64,000 nt of DNA, taken from assembly GCA_029962745.1 (NCBI GenBank), contig CM057152.1:27154507-27218506 (forward strand), given 5' to 3'. This document shows positions 35,819 through 49,396 of the stretch, piece by piece. Origin of the DNA: Echinometra lucunter. Lineage: Eukaryota > Echinodermata > Echinoidea > Camarodonta > Echinometridae. The notes below the pieces were generated by a model. It saw only the letters and a program-made list of their open reading frames with translations. It made no database searches and was not told the origin of the DNA. Position 1 is the first letter of the stretch; each line of letters begins with the position of its first letter. The position numbers and the translations under genes were made by a program.

Positions 35819-38800
35819 ACCCTCCTCTACAACATCCACATAGTCCTTTCGTGGTATTTCCTGTGAGCCGCAGCGGACCGATTCAACAACACCCCCCCCC
35901 CCCTTTACCTAGTCCCATATATATTACACGTGGAGTATATGGATGACTTCCTCTGTGAAAGTGGTCCGCTATGGCCGTAGGCAAATAACTTTTAATGAAT
36001 ATAATTTTTTCGATGGATAGCCCTCTCTCTACAACATCCACATAGTCGCGCTTTGTGGGTATTTCCTGTGAGCCGCAGCGGACCGATTCAAACAACCCCC
36101 CCCCCCCCTTTACCTTAGTCCCCATATATATTACACGTGATATATGGGATGACTTCCTCTGGAAAAGTGGTCCGCTATGGCCGTAGGCAAATAACTTTTA
36201 ATGAAATATAATTTTTTCGATGGATTAGACCCTCCTCTACAACATCCACATAGTCGCTTTCGTGGGTATTTCCTGTGAGCCGCCAGCGGACCGAGTCAAA
36301 CAACCCCCCCCCCCCCCTTTACCTTAGTCCCATATATATTACACGTGGATATATGGGATGACTTCCTCTGGGAAAGTGGTCCGCTATGGCCGTAGGCAAA
36401 TAACTTTTAATGAAATAGAATTTTTTCGATGGATTAGACCCTCCTCTACAACATCCACATAGTCGCTTTCGTGGGTATTTCCTGTGAGCCGCAGCGGACC
36501 GAGTCAAACACCCCCCCCCCCCGTTACCTTAGTCCCATATATATTACACGTGGAGTATATGGGATGACTTCCTCTGGGAAAAGTGGTCCGCTATGGCCGT
36601 AGGCAATAACTTTTAATGAAATTAATTTTTTCGATGGATTAGACCCTCCTCTACAACATCCATAGTCGCTTTCGTGGTATTTCCTGTGAGCCGCAGCGGA
36701 CCGTTCAAAACACCCCCCCCCCCCCCCTTTACCTTAGTCCCATATATATTACACGTGGAGTATATGGGATGACTTCCTCTGGGAAAAGTGGTCCGCTATG
36801 GCCGTAGGCAATAACTTTTAATGAAATAATTTTTTCGATGGATTAGACCTCCTCTACAACATCCACATAGTCGCTTTCGTGGGTATTTCCTGTGAGCCGC
36901 AGCGGACCGAGTCAAACACCCCCCCCCCCCCCTTTACCTTAGTCCCATATATTACACGTGGAGTATATGGGATGACTTCCTCTGGGAAAAGTGGTCCGCT
37001 ATGGCCGTAGGCAAATAACTTTTAAATGAAATATATTTTTTTCGATGGATTAGAACCTCCTCTACAACATCCACATAGTCGCTTTCGTGGGTATTTCCTG
37101 TGAGCCGCGCGGACCGAGTCAACAACCCCCCCCCCCCCCTTTACTTAGGTCCCATATATATTACAGCTGGAGTATATGGGATGACTTCCTCTGGGAAAAG
37201 TGGTCCGCTATGGCCGTAGGCAAATAACTTTAATGAAAGGCTCTTTTTTTCGATTGATTATACCCTCTCTACAACATCCACATAGTCCGCTTTCGTGGGT
37301 ATTTCCTGTGAGCCGCAGCGGACCGAGTCAAACAACCCCCCCCCCCCTTTACCTTAGTCCCATATATATTACACGTGGGAGTATATGGGATGACTTCCTC
37401 TGGGAAAAGTGGTCCCTATGGCCGTAGGCAAATAACTTTTAATGAAATATAATTTTTTCGATGGATTAGACCCTCTCTACAACATCCACATAGTCGCTTC
37501 GTGGGTATTTCCTGTGAGCCCGCAGCGGACCGAGTCAAACCAACCCCCCCCCCCCCTTACCTTAGTCCCATATAGTTACACGGGGAGTTAATATGGGATG
37601 ACTCCGCTGGGAAAAGTGGTCCGCTATGGGCCGTAGGCAAATAACTTTTAATGAAATATAATTTTTTCGATGGATTAGACCCTCCTCTACAACATCCACA
37701 TAGTCGCTTTCGTGGGTATTTCCTGTGAGCCGCAGCGGACCGATTCAAACAACCCCCCCCCCCCCTTTACCTTAGTCCCATATATATTACACGTGGAGTA
37801 TATGGGATGACTTCCTCTGGGAAAAGTGGTCCGCTATGGCCGTAGGCAAATACTTTTAATGAAATATAATTTTTTCGATGGATTAGACCCTCCTCTACAA
37901 CATCCACATAGTCGCTTTCGTGGGTATTTCCTGTGAGCCGCAGCGGACCGATTCAAACCCCCCCCCCCTTTACCTTAGTCCCATATATTACACGTGGAGT
38001 ATATGGGATGACTTCCTCTGGGAAAAGTGGTCCGCTATGGCCGTAGGCAAATAACTTTTAATGAAATATAATTTTTTTCGATGGATTAGACCCTCCTCTA
38101 CAACATCCACATAGTCGCTTTCGTGGGTATTTCCTGTGAGCCGCAGCGGACCGAGTCAAACACCCCCCCCCCCCCCTTTACCTTAGTCCATATATATTAC
38201 ACGTGGAGTATATGGGATGACTTCCTCTGGGAAAAGTGGTCCGCTATGGCCGTAGGCAAATAACTTTTAATGAAATATAATTTTTTCGATGGATTAGACC
38301 CTCCTCTACAACATCCACATAGTCGCTTTCGTGGTATTTCCTGTGAGCCGCAGCGGACCGATTCAAACAACCCCCCCCCCCCTTTACCTTAGTCCCATAT
38401 ATATTACACGTGGAGTATATGGGATGACTTCCTCTGGGAAAAGTGGTCCGCTATGGCCGTAGGCAAATAACTTTTAATGAAATATAATTTTTTCGATGGA
38501 TTAGACCCTCCTCTACAACATCCACATAGTCGCTTTCGTGGGTATTTCCTGTGAGCCGCAGCGGACCGATTCAACACCCCCCCCCCCCCCCCCTTTACCT
38601 TAGTCCCATATATATTACACGTGGAGTATATGGGATGACTTCCTCTGGGAAAAGTGGTCCGCTATGGCCGTAGGCAAATAACTTTTAATGAAATATATTT
38701 TTTCGATGGATTAGACCCTCCTCTACAACATCCACATAGTCGCTTTCGTGGGTATTTCCTGTGACCCGCAGCGGACCGTTCAAACACCCCCCCCCCCTTT

Positions 38801-41800
38801 ACCTTAGTCCCATATATATTACACGTGGAGTATATGGGATGACTTCCTCTGGGAAAGTGGTCCGCTATGGCCGTAGGCAATAACTTTTAATGAAATATAA
38901 TTTTTTCGATGGATTAGACCCTCCTCTACAACATCCACATAGTCGCTTTCGTGGGTATTTCCTGTGAGCCGCAGCGGACCGATTCAAACAACCCCCCCCC
39001 CCCCCCCTTTACCTTAGTCCCATATATATTACACGTGGAGTATATGGGATGACTTCCTCTGGGAAAGTGGTCCGCTATGGCCGTAGGCAAATAACTTTTA
39101 ATGAAATATAATTTTTTCGATGGATTAGACCCTCCTCTACAACATCCACATAGTCGCTTTCGTGGGTATTTCCTGTGAGCCGCAGCGGACCGATTCAAAC
39201 ACCCCCCCCCCCCCCCCTTTACCTTAGTCCCATATATATTACACGTGGAGTATATGGGATGACTTCCTCTGGGAAAAGTGGTCCGCTATGGCCGTAGGCA
39301 AATAACTTTTATGAAATATAATTTTTCGATGGATTAGACCCTCCTCTACAACATCCACATAGTCGCTTTCGTGGGTATTTCCTGTGAGCCGCAGCGGACC
39401 GATTCAAACACCACCCCCCCCCCTTTACCTTAGTCCCATATATATTACACGTGGAGTATATGGGATGACTTCCTCTGGGAAAAGTGGTCCGCTATGGCCG
39501 TAGGCAAATACTTTTAATGAAATATAATTTTTTCGATGGATTAGACCCTCCTCTACAACATCCACATAGTCGCTTTCGTGGGTATTTCCTGTGAGCCGCA
39601 GCGGACCGATTCAAACAACCCCCCCCCCCTTTACCTTAGTCCCATATATATTACACGTGGAGTATATGGGATGACTTCCTCTGGGAAAAGTGGTCCGCTA
39701 TGGCCGTAGGCAAATAACTTTTTAATGAAATATAATTTTTTCATGGATTAGACCCTCCTCTACAACATCCACATAGTCGCTTTCGTGGGTATTTCCTGTG
39801 AGCCGCAGCGGACCGAGTCAAACACCCCCCCCCCCCTTTACCTTAGGTCCCTATATATTACACGTGGAGTAGATGGGATGACTTCCTCTGGGAAAAGTGG
39901 TCCGCTATGGCCGTGGCAAATAACTTTTAATGAAATATAATTTTTTCGATGGATTAGAACCCTCCTCTACCACATCCACAGTAGTCGCTTTCGGTGGTAT
40001 TTCCTGTGAGCCGCAGCGGACCGAGTCAAACAACCCCCCCCCCCCTTTACCTTATTCCCATATATATTACACGTGGAGTATATGGGATGACTTCCTCTGG
40101 GAAAAGTGGTCCGCTATGGCCGTAGGCAAATAACTTTTAATGAAATATAATTTTTTTCGATGGATTAGACCCTCCTCTACCATCCACATAGTCGCTTTCG
40201 TGGGTATTTCCTGTGAGCCGCAGCGGACCGAGTCAACAAAAACCCCCCCCCCCCTTACCTTAGTCCCATATATATTACACGTGGGAGTATATGGGATGAC
40301 TTCCTCTGGGAAAAGTGGTCCGCTATGGCCGTAGGCAAATAACTTTTAAATGAAATATAATTTTTCGATGGATTAGACCCTCCTCTACAACATCCACATA
40401 GTCGCTTTCGTGGGGTATTTCCTGTGGCCGCAGCGGACCGAGTCAAACACCCCCCCCCCCCTTTACCTTAGTCCCATATATATTACACGTGGAGTATATG
40501 GGATGACTTCCTCTGGGAAAGTGGTCCGCTATGGCCGTAGGCAAATAACTTTTAATGAAATATATTTTTTCGATGGATTAGACCCTCCTCTACAACATCC
40601 ACATAGTCGCTTTCGTGGGTATTTCCTGTGAGCCGCAGCGGACCGAGTCAAACACCCCCCCCCCCCCCTTTACCTTAGTCCCATATAGATTACACGTGGA
40701 GTATATGGATGACTTCCTCTGGGAAAAGTGGTCCGCTATGGCCGTAGGCAAATAACTTTTAATGAAATATAAGTTTTCGTGGATTAAGACCCTCCTCTAC
40801 TACACATCCACATAGTCCTGCTTCGTGGGTATTTCCTGTGAGCCGCAGCGGACCGAGTCAAAAAACAACGCCCCCCCCCCCCCTTTACCTTAGTCCCATA
40901 TATATTACACGTGGAGTAATGGGATGACTTCCTCTGGGAAAAGTGGTCCGCTATGGCCGTAGGCAAATAACTTTTAATGAAATATAATTTTTTCGATGTT
41001 AGACCCTCCTCTACAACATCCACATAGTCGCTTTCGTGGGTATTTCCTGTGAGCCGCAGCGGACCGATTCAACAACCCCCCCCCCCCCCCCCCCCTTTAC
41101 CTTAGTCCCATATATATTACACGTGGAGTATATGGGATGACTTCCTCTGGGAAAAGTGGTCCGCTATGGCCGTAGGCAAATAACTTTTAATGAAATATAA
41201 TTTTTTCGATGGATTAGACCCTCCTCTACAACATCCACATAGTCGCTTTCGTGGGTATTTCCTGTGAGCCGCAGCGGACCGATTCAAACAACCCCCCCCC
41301 CCCTTTACCTTAGTCCCATATATATTACACGTGGAGTATATGGGATGACTTCCTCTGGGAAAAGTGGTCCGCTATGGCCGTAGGCAAATAACTTTTAATG
41401 AAATATAATTTTTTCGATGGATTAGACCCTCCTCTACAACATCCACATAGTCGCTTTCGTGGGTATTTCCTGTGAGCCGCAGCGGACAGCACGAGTCAAA
41501 CAACCCCCCCCCCCCCCCTTTACCTTAGTCCCATATATATTACACGTGGAGTATATGGGATGACTTCCTCTGGGAAAGTGGTCCGCTATGGCCGTAGGCA
41601 AATAACTTTTAATGAAATATAATTTTTTCGATGGATTAGACCCTCCTCTACAACATCCACATAGTCGCTTTCGTGGGTATTTCCTGTGAGCCGCAGCGGA
41701 CCGAGTCAAACAACGCCCCCCCCCCCCTTTACCTTAGTCCCATATATGGAGTATATGGGATGACTTCCTCTGGGAAAAGTGGTCCGCTATGGCCGTAGGC

Positions 41801-44800
41801 AAATAACTTTTAATGAAATATAATTTTTTCGATGGATTAGACCCTCCTCTACAACATCCACATAGTCGCTTTCGTGGGTATTTCCTGTGAGCCGCAGCGG
41901 ACCGAGTCAAACAACCCCCCCCCCCCCCCTTTACCTTAGTCCCATATATATTACACGTGGAGTATATGGGATGACTTCCTCTGGGAAAAGTGGTCCGCTA
42001 TGGCCGTAGGCAAATAACTTTTAATGAAATATAATTTTTTCGATGGATTAGACCCTCCTCTACAACATCCACATAGTCGCTTTCGTGGGTATTTCCTGTG
42101 AGCCGCAGCGGACCGAGTCAAACAACCCCCCCCCCCCCTTTACCTTTGTCCCATATATATTACACGTGGAGTATATGGGATGACTTCCTCTGGGAAAAGT
42201 GGTCCGCTATGGCCGTAGGCAAATAACTTTTAATGAAATATAATTTTTTCGATGGATTAGACCCTCCTCTACAACATCCACATAGTCGCTTTCGTGGGTA
42301 TTTCCTGTGAGCCGCAGCGGACCGAGTCAAACAACCCCCCCCCCCCTTTACCTTAGTCCCATATATATTACACGTGGAGTATATAGGATGACTTCCTCTG
42401 GGAAAAGTGGTCCGCTATGGCCGTAGGCAAATAACTTTTAATGAAATATAATTTTTTCGATGGATTAGACCCTCCTCTACAACATCCACATAGTCGCTTT
42501 CGTGGGTATTTCCTGTGAGCCGCAGCGGACCGAGTCAAACAACCCCCCCCCCCCCCCCCCTTTACCTTAGTCCCATATATTACACGTGGAGTATATGGGA
42601 TGACTTCCTCTGGGAAAAGTGGTCCGCTATGGCCGTAGGCAAATAACTTTTAATGAAATATAATTTTTTCGATGGATTAGACCCTCCTCTACAACATCCA
42701 CATAGTCGCTTTCGTGGGTATTTCCTGTGAGCCGCAGCGGACCGAGTCAAAACAACGCCCCCCCCCCCCCTTTACCTAGTCCCATATATGGAGTATATGG
42801 GATGACTTCCTCTGGGAAAAGTGGTCCGCTATGGCCGTAGGCAAATAACTTTTAATGAAATATAATTTTTTCGATGGATTAGACCCTCCTCTACAACATC
42901 CACATAGTCGCTTTCGTGGGTATTTCCTGTGAGCCGCAGCGGACCGAGTCAAACAACCCCCCCCCCCTTTACCTTAGTCCCATATATATTACACGTGGAG
43001 TATATGGGATGACTTCCTCTGGGAAAAGTGGTCCGCTATGGCCGTAGGCAAATAACTTTTAATGAAATATAATTTTTTTCGATGGATTAGACCCTCCTCT
43101 ACAACATCCACATAGTCGCTTTCGTGGGTATTTCCTGTGAGCCGCAGCGGACCGAGTCAAACACCCCCCCCCCCTTTACCTTAGTCCCATATATTACACG
43201 TGGAGTATATGGGATGACTTCCTCTGGGAAAAGTGGTCCGCTATGGCCGTAGGCAAATAACTTTTAATGAAATATAATTTTTTCGATGGATTAGACCCTC
43301 CTCTACAACATCCACATAGTCGCTTTCGTGGGTATTTCCTGTGAGCCGCAGCGGACCGAGTCAAACAACCCCCCCCCCCCCTTTACCTTAGTCCCATATA
43401 TATTACACGTGGAGTATATGGGATGACTTCCTCTGGGAAAAGTGGTCCGCTATGGCCGTAGGCAAATAACTTTTAATGAAATATAATTTTTTCGATGGAT
43501 TAGACCCTCCTCTACAACATCCACATAGTCGCTTTCGTGGGTATTTCCTGTGAGCCGCAGCGGACCGAGTCAAACAACGCCCCCCCCCCCCCCCTTTACC
43601 TTAGTCCCATATATATTACACGTGGAGTATATGGGATGACTTCCTCTGGGAAAAGTGGTCCGCTATGGCCGTAGGCAAATAACTTTTAATGAAATATAAT
43701 TTTTTTCGATGGATTAGACCCTCCTCTACAACATCCACATAGTCGCTTTCGTGGGTATTTCCTGTGAGCCGCAGCGGACCGAGTCAAACACCCCCCCCCC
43801 CCTTTACCTAGTCCCATATATATTACACGTGGAGTATATGGGATGACTTCCTCTGGAAAAGTGGTCCGCTATGGCCGTAGGCAAATAACTTTTAATGAAA
43901 TATAATTTTTTCGATGGATTAGACCCTCCTCTACAACATCCACATAGTCGCTTTCGTGGATATTTCCTGTGAGCCGCAGCGGACCGAGTCAAACAACCCC
44001 CCCCCCCTTTACCTTAGTCCCATATATATTACACGTGGAGTATATGGGATGACTTCCTCTGGGAAAAGTGGTCCGCTATGGCCGTAGGCAAATAACTTTT
44101 AATGAAATATAATTTTTTCGATGGATTAGACCCTCCTCTACAACATCCACATAGTCGCTTTCGTGGGTATTTCCTGTGAGCCGCAGCGGACCGAGTCAAA
44201 CAACCCCCCCCCCCCCCTTTACCTTAGTCCCATATATATTACACGTGGAGTATATGGGATGACTTCCTCTGGGAAAAGTGGTCCGCTATGGCCGTAGGCA
44301 AATAACTTTTAATGAAATATATTTTTTTCGATGGATTAGACCCTCCTCTACAACATCCACATAGTCGCTTTCGTGGGTATTTCCTGTGAGCCGCAGCGGA
44401 CCGAGTCAAACAACCCCCCCCCCCCCCCCTTTACCTTAGTCCCATATATATTACACGTGGAGTATATGGGATGACTTCCTCTGGGAAAAGTGGTCCGCTA
44501 TGGCCGTAGGCAAATAACTTTTAATGAAATATAATTTTTTCGATGGATTAGACCCTCCTCTACAACATCCACATAGTCGCTTTCGTGGGTATTTCCTGTG
44601 AGCCGCAGCGGGACCGAGTCAAACAACCCCCCCCCCCCCCTTTACCTTAGTCCCATATATATTACACGTGGAGTATATGGGATGACTTCCTCTGGGAAAG
44701 TGGTCCGCTATGGCCGTAGGCAAATAACTTTTAATGAAATATAATTTTTTTCGATGGATTAGACCCTCCTCTACAACATCCACATAGTCGCTTTCGTGGG

Positions 44801-45900
44801 TATTTCCTGTGAGCCGCAGCGGACCGAGTCAAACAACCCCCCCCCCCCCCCCCCCCTTTACCTTAGTCCCATATATATTACACGTGGAGTATATGGGATG
44901 ACTTCCTCTGGGAAAAGTGGTCCGCTATGGCCGTAGGCAAATAACTTTTAATGAAATATAATTTTTTCGATGGATTAGACCCTCCTCTACAACATCCACA
45001 TAGTCGCTTTCGTGGGTATTTCCTGTGAGCCGCAGCGGACCGAGTCAAACAACGCCCCCCCCCCTTTACCTTAGTCCCATATATATTACACGTGGAGTAT
45101 ATGGGATGACTTCCTCTGGGAAAAGTGGTCCGCTATGGCCGTAGGCAAATAACTTTTAATGAAATATAATTTTTTCGATGGATTAGACCCTCCTCTACAA
45201 CATCCACATAGTCGCTTTCGTGGGTATTTCCTGTGAGCCGCAGCGGACCGAGTCAAACAACCCCCCCCCCCCCCCCTTTACCTTAGTCCCATATATATTA
45301 CACGTGGAGTATATGGGATGACTTCCTCTGGGAAAAGTGGTCCGCTATGGCCGTAGGCAAATAACTTTTAATGAAATATAATTTTTTCGATGGATTAGAC
45401 CCTCCTCTACAACATCCACATAGTCGCTTTCGTGGGTATTTCCTGTGAGCCGCAGCGGACCGATTCAAACAAACCCCCCCCCCCTTTACCTTAGTCCCAT
45501 ATACACGTGGAGTATATGGGATGACTTCCTCTGGGAAAAGTGGTCCGCTATGGCCGTAGGCAAATAACTTTTAATGAAATATAATTTTTTCGATGGATTA
45601 GACCCTCCTCTACAACATCCACATAGTCGCTTTCGTGGGTATTTCCTGTGAGCCGCAGCGGACCGATTCAAACACCCCCCCCCCCCCCCTGCCTAGTCCC
45701 CTATATATAACACGTTAAATATATAGGATGACATCCTCCGGGAAAAGTGGTCCGCTGTGGCCGTAGGCAAATAACTTTTAATGAAATATAATTTTTTCGA
45801 TGGATTAGACCCTCTTCTACAACATCCACATAGTTGCTTTCGTGGGTATTTCCTGGGAGCCCTTGCGAACCGATTCAAACAATCCCCCTCAATCCCTACC
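35819..45900 (+). repeat. Satellite array, about 49 head-to-tail monomers of about 208 bp with an internal C tract
   Basis: Counting the anchor GTGAGCCGCAGCGG gives about 49 copies with mean spacing about 208 bases. Each monomer runs ACCCTCCTCTACAACATCCA, TCGTGGGTATTTCCTGTGAG, a GACCGAGTC or GACCGATTC variant, a C run of about 8-20, TTTACCTTAGTCCCATATAT, TGGGATGACTTCCTCTGG, GTCCGCTATGGCCGTAGGCA, AATAACTTTTAATG, TTTTTTCGATGGATTAG. The last unit (about 45694-45900) is clearly decayed, as expected at an array edge. Because 207 divides by 3, minus-strand frames recur in many units, but varying C-run length breaks them, so they are not taken as genes. Small indels are much denser before about 41000 than after. 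Confidence 0.97.
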
Positions 45901-46249
45901 TAATTGCGGTCTAGAATGAAAATAGTGCTTCAAAAATTTTTAAAATGTTGTCATTATTTATGAAAAAATGTGTTTTGTAATGGTCAACGGTGGAAATTTT
46001 TTGATTTGTCCTTTTTGGGTTTTTAAAAGATTATTTTCTGCATTACTTCCCTGAAATCACATATTCTGCACCACTCCTCAAATTGGCTTTCCGGCTGGAT
46101 TCCGGCCTACTTCCATCCAGTAGAGGTGGGATTGACTATTTTTTTGTTGATTTTCCTTTTGTGTGTGTTTACTATGAAGTGCAAAATGTGGTTGTTTTCG
46201 TGAACTCAAAAATTCGATACTAGGTACTACGTACATATATGAATCAATA

Positions 46250-46424
46250 AAGTGGAAACCCAGTATAACGAGGTCATTGGGACCATTGAAATTACCTTGT
46301 TATAGCAGGAATCTTGTTATATCAGGGTTAAAAAACAATAGAATATAAAGAGCTGGGACCGAAATATTACCTTGTTATATCAGGGATATTGTTATATCAG
46401 ATCTCTTTATATCGAGTTTCCACT
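46250..46424. mobile_element. Tc1/pogo-type MITE (AGTGGAAAC ends)
   Basis: AGTGGAAACCCAGTATAACG mirrored by TATATCGAGTTTCCACTG, followed by TA. Internal CCTTGTTATA words occur in both halves. About 175 bp, a size similar to the element at 13496 but with different ends. Confidence 0.7.
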
Positions 46425-46455
46425 GTACTAGTAGTAGGTGATAAAACTTCAGCGA

Positions 46456-46508
46456 TGATGATGATGATGATGAGTATAATAATGATGATGATGATAATGA
46501 TGATTATA

Positions 46509-46566
<58 letters not shown>
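46456..46566. repeat. (GAT)n microsatellite
   Basis: Long GATGATGAT run with a few interruptions. The poly-Met frame across it is an artefact. Confidence 0.95.
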
Positions 46567-46567
<1 letters not shown>

Positions 46568-46661
46568 ATAATGACTGTCACGAACTCACGATAATGTATT
46601 ATGTTCATAAAAAATCAGCCTGTGAATCTCCTCTAAGGGGGGGGGGGTGGGTGGGTCTTTT

Positions 46662-46846
46662 CATCAGCATCCTCCATTTAGCTCTGTCATTTACAACAAA
46701 TCCAGTTCAGTTACACCCTCCTTAACACAATTCCTCAATCCATCTCTTCCATGGTCTTCCTCTCACAAGTTCTCTCTTATCCCTAACCCTCACTTCAATT
46801 CTGCACTTCCACATTAGATTTCTTCTATCTAATCTGATGGTGACAC
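46662..46846 (-). pseudogene. LINE 3'-end fragment (C-terminal tail of a reverse transcriptase ORF)
   Basis: The minus strand reads VTIRLDRRNLMWKCRIEVRV then RELVRGRPWKRWIEELC to a stop. After a frameshift it continues VVNDRAKWRMLMK. The G-R-P-x-K-R-W and D-R-x-x-W-R signatures are typical of the end of many LINE polyproteins. It is truncated by the gap on its upstream side. Exact clade unknown. Confidence 0.5.
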
Positions 46847-47346
46847 NNNNNNNNNNNNNNNNNNNNNNNNNNNNNNNNNNNNNNNNNNNNNNNNNNNNNN
46901 NNNNNNNNNNNNNNNNNNNNNNNNNNNNNNNNNNNNNNNNNNNNNNNNNNNNNNNNNNNNNNNNNNNNNNNNNNNNNNNNNNNNNNNNNNNNNNNNNNNN
47001 NNNNNNNNNNNNNNNNNNNNNNNNNNNNNNNNNNNNNNNNNNNNNNNNNNNNNNNNNNNNNNNNNNNNNNNNNNNNNNNNNNNNNNNNNNNNNNNNNNNN
47101 NNNNNNNNNNNNNNNNNNNNNNNNNNNNNNNNNNNNNNNNNNNNNNNNNNNNNNNNNNNNNNNNNNNNNNNNNNNNNNNNNNNNNNNNNNNNNNNNNNNN
47201 NNNNNNNNNNNNNNNNNNNNNNNNNNNNNNNNNNNNNNNNNNNNNNNNNNNNNNNNNNNNNNNNNNNNNNNNNNNNNNNNNNNNNNNNNNNNNNNNNNNN
47301 NNNNNNNNNNNNNNNNNNNNNNNNNNNNNNNNNNNNNNNNNNNNNN
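46847..47346. other. Assembly gap, 500 N
   Basis: Exactly 500 N, a placeholder. It probably hides more of the LINE fragment on its left side. Confidence 1.
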
Positions 47347-48149
47347 AAAATAATTATGTCTCCTTAGCGTGTTTAGTTCCCATTTCCGGATCTCCACACC
47401 TTCACTGAAAAATTTCCGCTGCCCTTTAATGCTTTAATACTAACGTGGACTGAAATACCATTGACTCTTATTCAGTATTCATTTTCTTGAAATACCTCAC
47501 CGTATAAATTATGATTGCAATCAATTGGATTTGAAGTTAGAGGTTGATTAAGTTATTAATAATATAGGGCCTACTTTTGATCCATCACTCTCTTTCATTA
47601 AAAAACAAAAACAATCTTAAACTGGAATACCAACAGCTCTTTTATCCCGTATTAATTTTCTAAATGGCTTTTAATACCCTCTTGATTAAGACTTGAAAGA
47701 GGAAATAATTTTTGAGAGTCAAACTTCGTATTTAAAACCTATAACACGGCATACAATAGGGTATTGCGGTGAAGGGGTGTCTGTGACGTCAAATTCCGTA
47801 AAATTTCTTGTATGAGAGGGAGCGTATAACTTATGGCGCACTCATACTCCCTTAACATGGTTTACAACACGGCAAACCATTGAATATATCACAAATTCTA
47901 CTAATTATTTGCTACACAGTTTTTTTTTAATTTCCAAAATATAAGGGGAGCATGCATCCCCCTATTGTAATAGTGTGCGCCTAAATGCTTTTTGATTTTG
48001 GCGAATATCCATCTATACTTTTGGGGGGAACAGATTTGTACAATTCAGCTGATGCTGCGAGATGATTGGGTTTTATTTTTCCAAGTCCAATAAGTTAATA
48101 CTCCGGCAAAAGCTGAAATATTATCCAAGGAAATTGATTAAAGAAATAA

Positions 48150-48270
48150 GGAATCAATGAATGAATAGATGAATGAATGAATGAATGAATGAACGAACGA
48201 ATGATGAATGAATGAATGAATGAATGAATGAATGAATGAATGAATAATGAATGAATGAATAAATGAATGA
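48150..48270. repeat. (AATG)n tetranucleotide repeat
   Basis: ATGAATGAATGA runs with minor interruptions. Frames across it read Ser/Phe/Ile/His repeats and are not coding. Confidence 0.95.
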
Positions 48271-48357
48271 AAAATAAATTATTGACTAATAATGCACAAA
48301 CTACTACATTCATTGACAAACTTTAATGATAATCATTGACTTAAATAAATTTTTCTC

Positions 48358-48500
48358 TGGAAAAGTTGGTGCCTTCGGGGAGAGCCGTTCTTCTGAGAGT
48401 TGTCCTCAGGGGAAACCGTCCTATAGGGGAATGTCAGATATAGGCCCTATGGAGTCGCCCGGGGGCGTGTTGTCCTCCAAAAGAGTAGTCCTACCACCTC
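48358..48500. repeat. GC-rich degenerate minisatellite, related to 16710-16862
   Basis: Words such as TTGTCCTCAGGGG and GGGGAGAGCCGTTC repeat loosely every 15-20 bases, as in the earlier cluster. Confidence 0.45.
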
Positions 48501-48837
48501 ACGTGCACCCCTCACAATTACCTCTTTGAAAATATAAAAACCCTCGCTGTAATATAGCGAAAAGCTAAAATGAAAAATAACCGATTCTGAAATGGGTTTG
48601 ACATGCTGTAATCTCAGTTATCATGATATCACTGGTGTAAAAAAGTGTAGGCCAAGCAATTATTGGTAGCATTAATTTGTCAGCTTTGCAGATGTCGGCG
48701 GAGCATTATGTCGTCCGAGTGAATGCCATGTAAAATTATCCATTGTTCAATTAAAAACTTCCTTCTGGCACTGGAATTGGTCAGAGCGGTGTAACATTAT
48801 AGATTACAATTTGCTATTTTCTGCCTCGCAGGCCTTC

Positions 48838-49396
48838 GGTGAAGTGGCCGTGGACCCCCCCCCCCCCCCTTTAGTCCCAAGGTACACGTGGTATATAATT
48901 ATGAGACGACAGTCTGAGGGAAAAGTAGTCTACTATATAGCCATAGGCAAATAACTTTTAACGAAATGTTATTTTTTCGATTGATTAGACACTGTTCTTC
49001 AACTTCCACATAGTTGTTTCTTTAGGGCATTTCCTGTAAACTCTCGCGAACCTATTCAAGCTGCCCCCTCTTCTTCCTTAGTCCAACGGCTTAGTCCCTG
49101 ATTACATGTGGAATATTTGAGATGACAGTCTGAGGGAGAAGCTAAAATGAAAAATTAACCGATTCTGAAATAGGTTTGGCCGTAGGCACATAACTTTAAA
49201 TTTAGATTAAACCCTGCTCTTCAATTTTCACATTCTTTAGGTATTTCCTGTGAACGCTAGCGGACCGAGTCAAACTCTCCCCTGCCCTCTCCTGTAAACC
49301 TGTAAACTGTATTTCCTGTAAACTCTCGTGGACCTATTCAAACCGTCCCCACCTTCCTTTGTCTTATTATTACTCGTAGAATGCATATGATATGAC
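48838..49396 (+). repeat. Diverged satellite monomers
   Basis: About two and a half decayed units of the 35819-45900 satellite: GTGGCCGTGGAC plus C run, ATGAGACGACAGTCTGAGGG, GCCATAGGCAAATAACTTTT, TTTTTTCGATTGATTAGAC, then a second set from about 49010. Similarity is perhaps 70-75 per cent by eye. Confidence 0.75.

Noticed and set aside
35234..35866. Frames running through the N gaps
   Set aside because: Undetermined bases cannot stop a frame. There is no information in them. The same applies at 46825-47397 and 57387-57996.
35883..45878. Recurring minus-strand frames of about 60-90 codons (RSAAAHRKYPRKRLCGCCRGG type) in the satellite
   Set aside because: They repeat because the monomer is near a multiple of three. 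C-run length changes and indels break them from unit to unit, and there is no start context or family match.
35819..45900. CRISPR-like array
   Set aside because: Units are contiguous satellite monomers without unique spacers, in an animal genome.
46389..46571. Poly-Met frame
   Set aside because: Direct translation of the GAT microsatellite.
48095..48319. Ser/Phe/Ile/His repeat protein
   Set aside because: Translation of the AATG tetranucleotide repeat.
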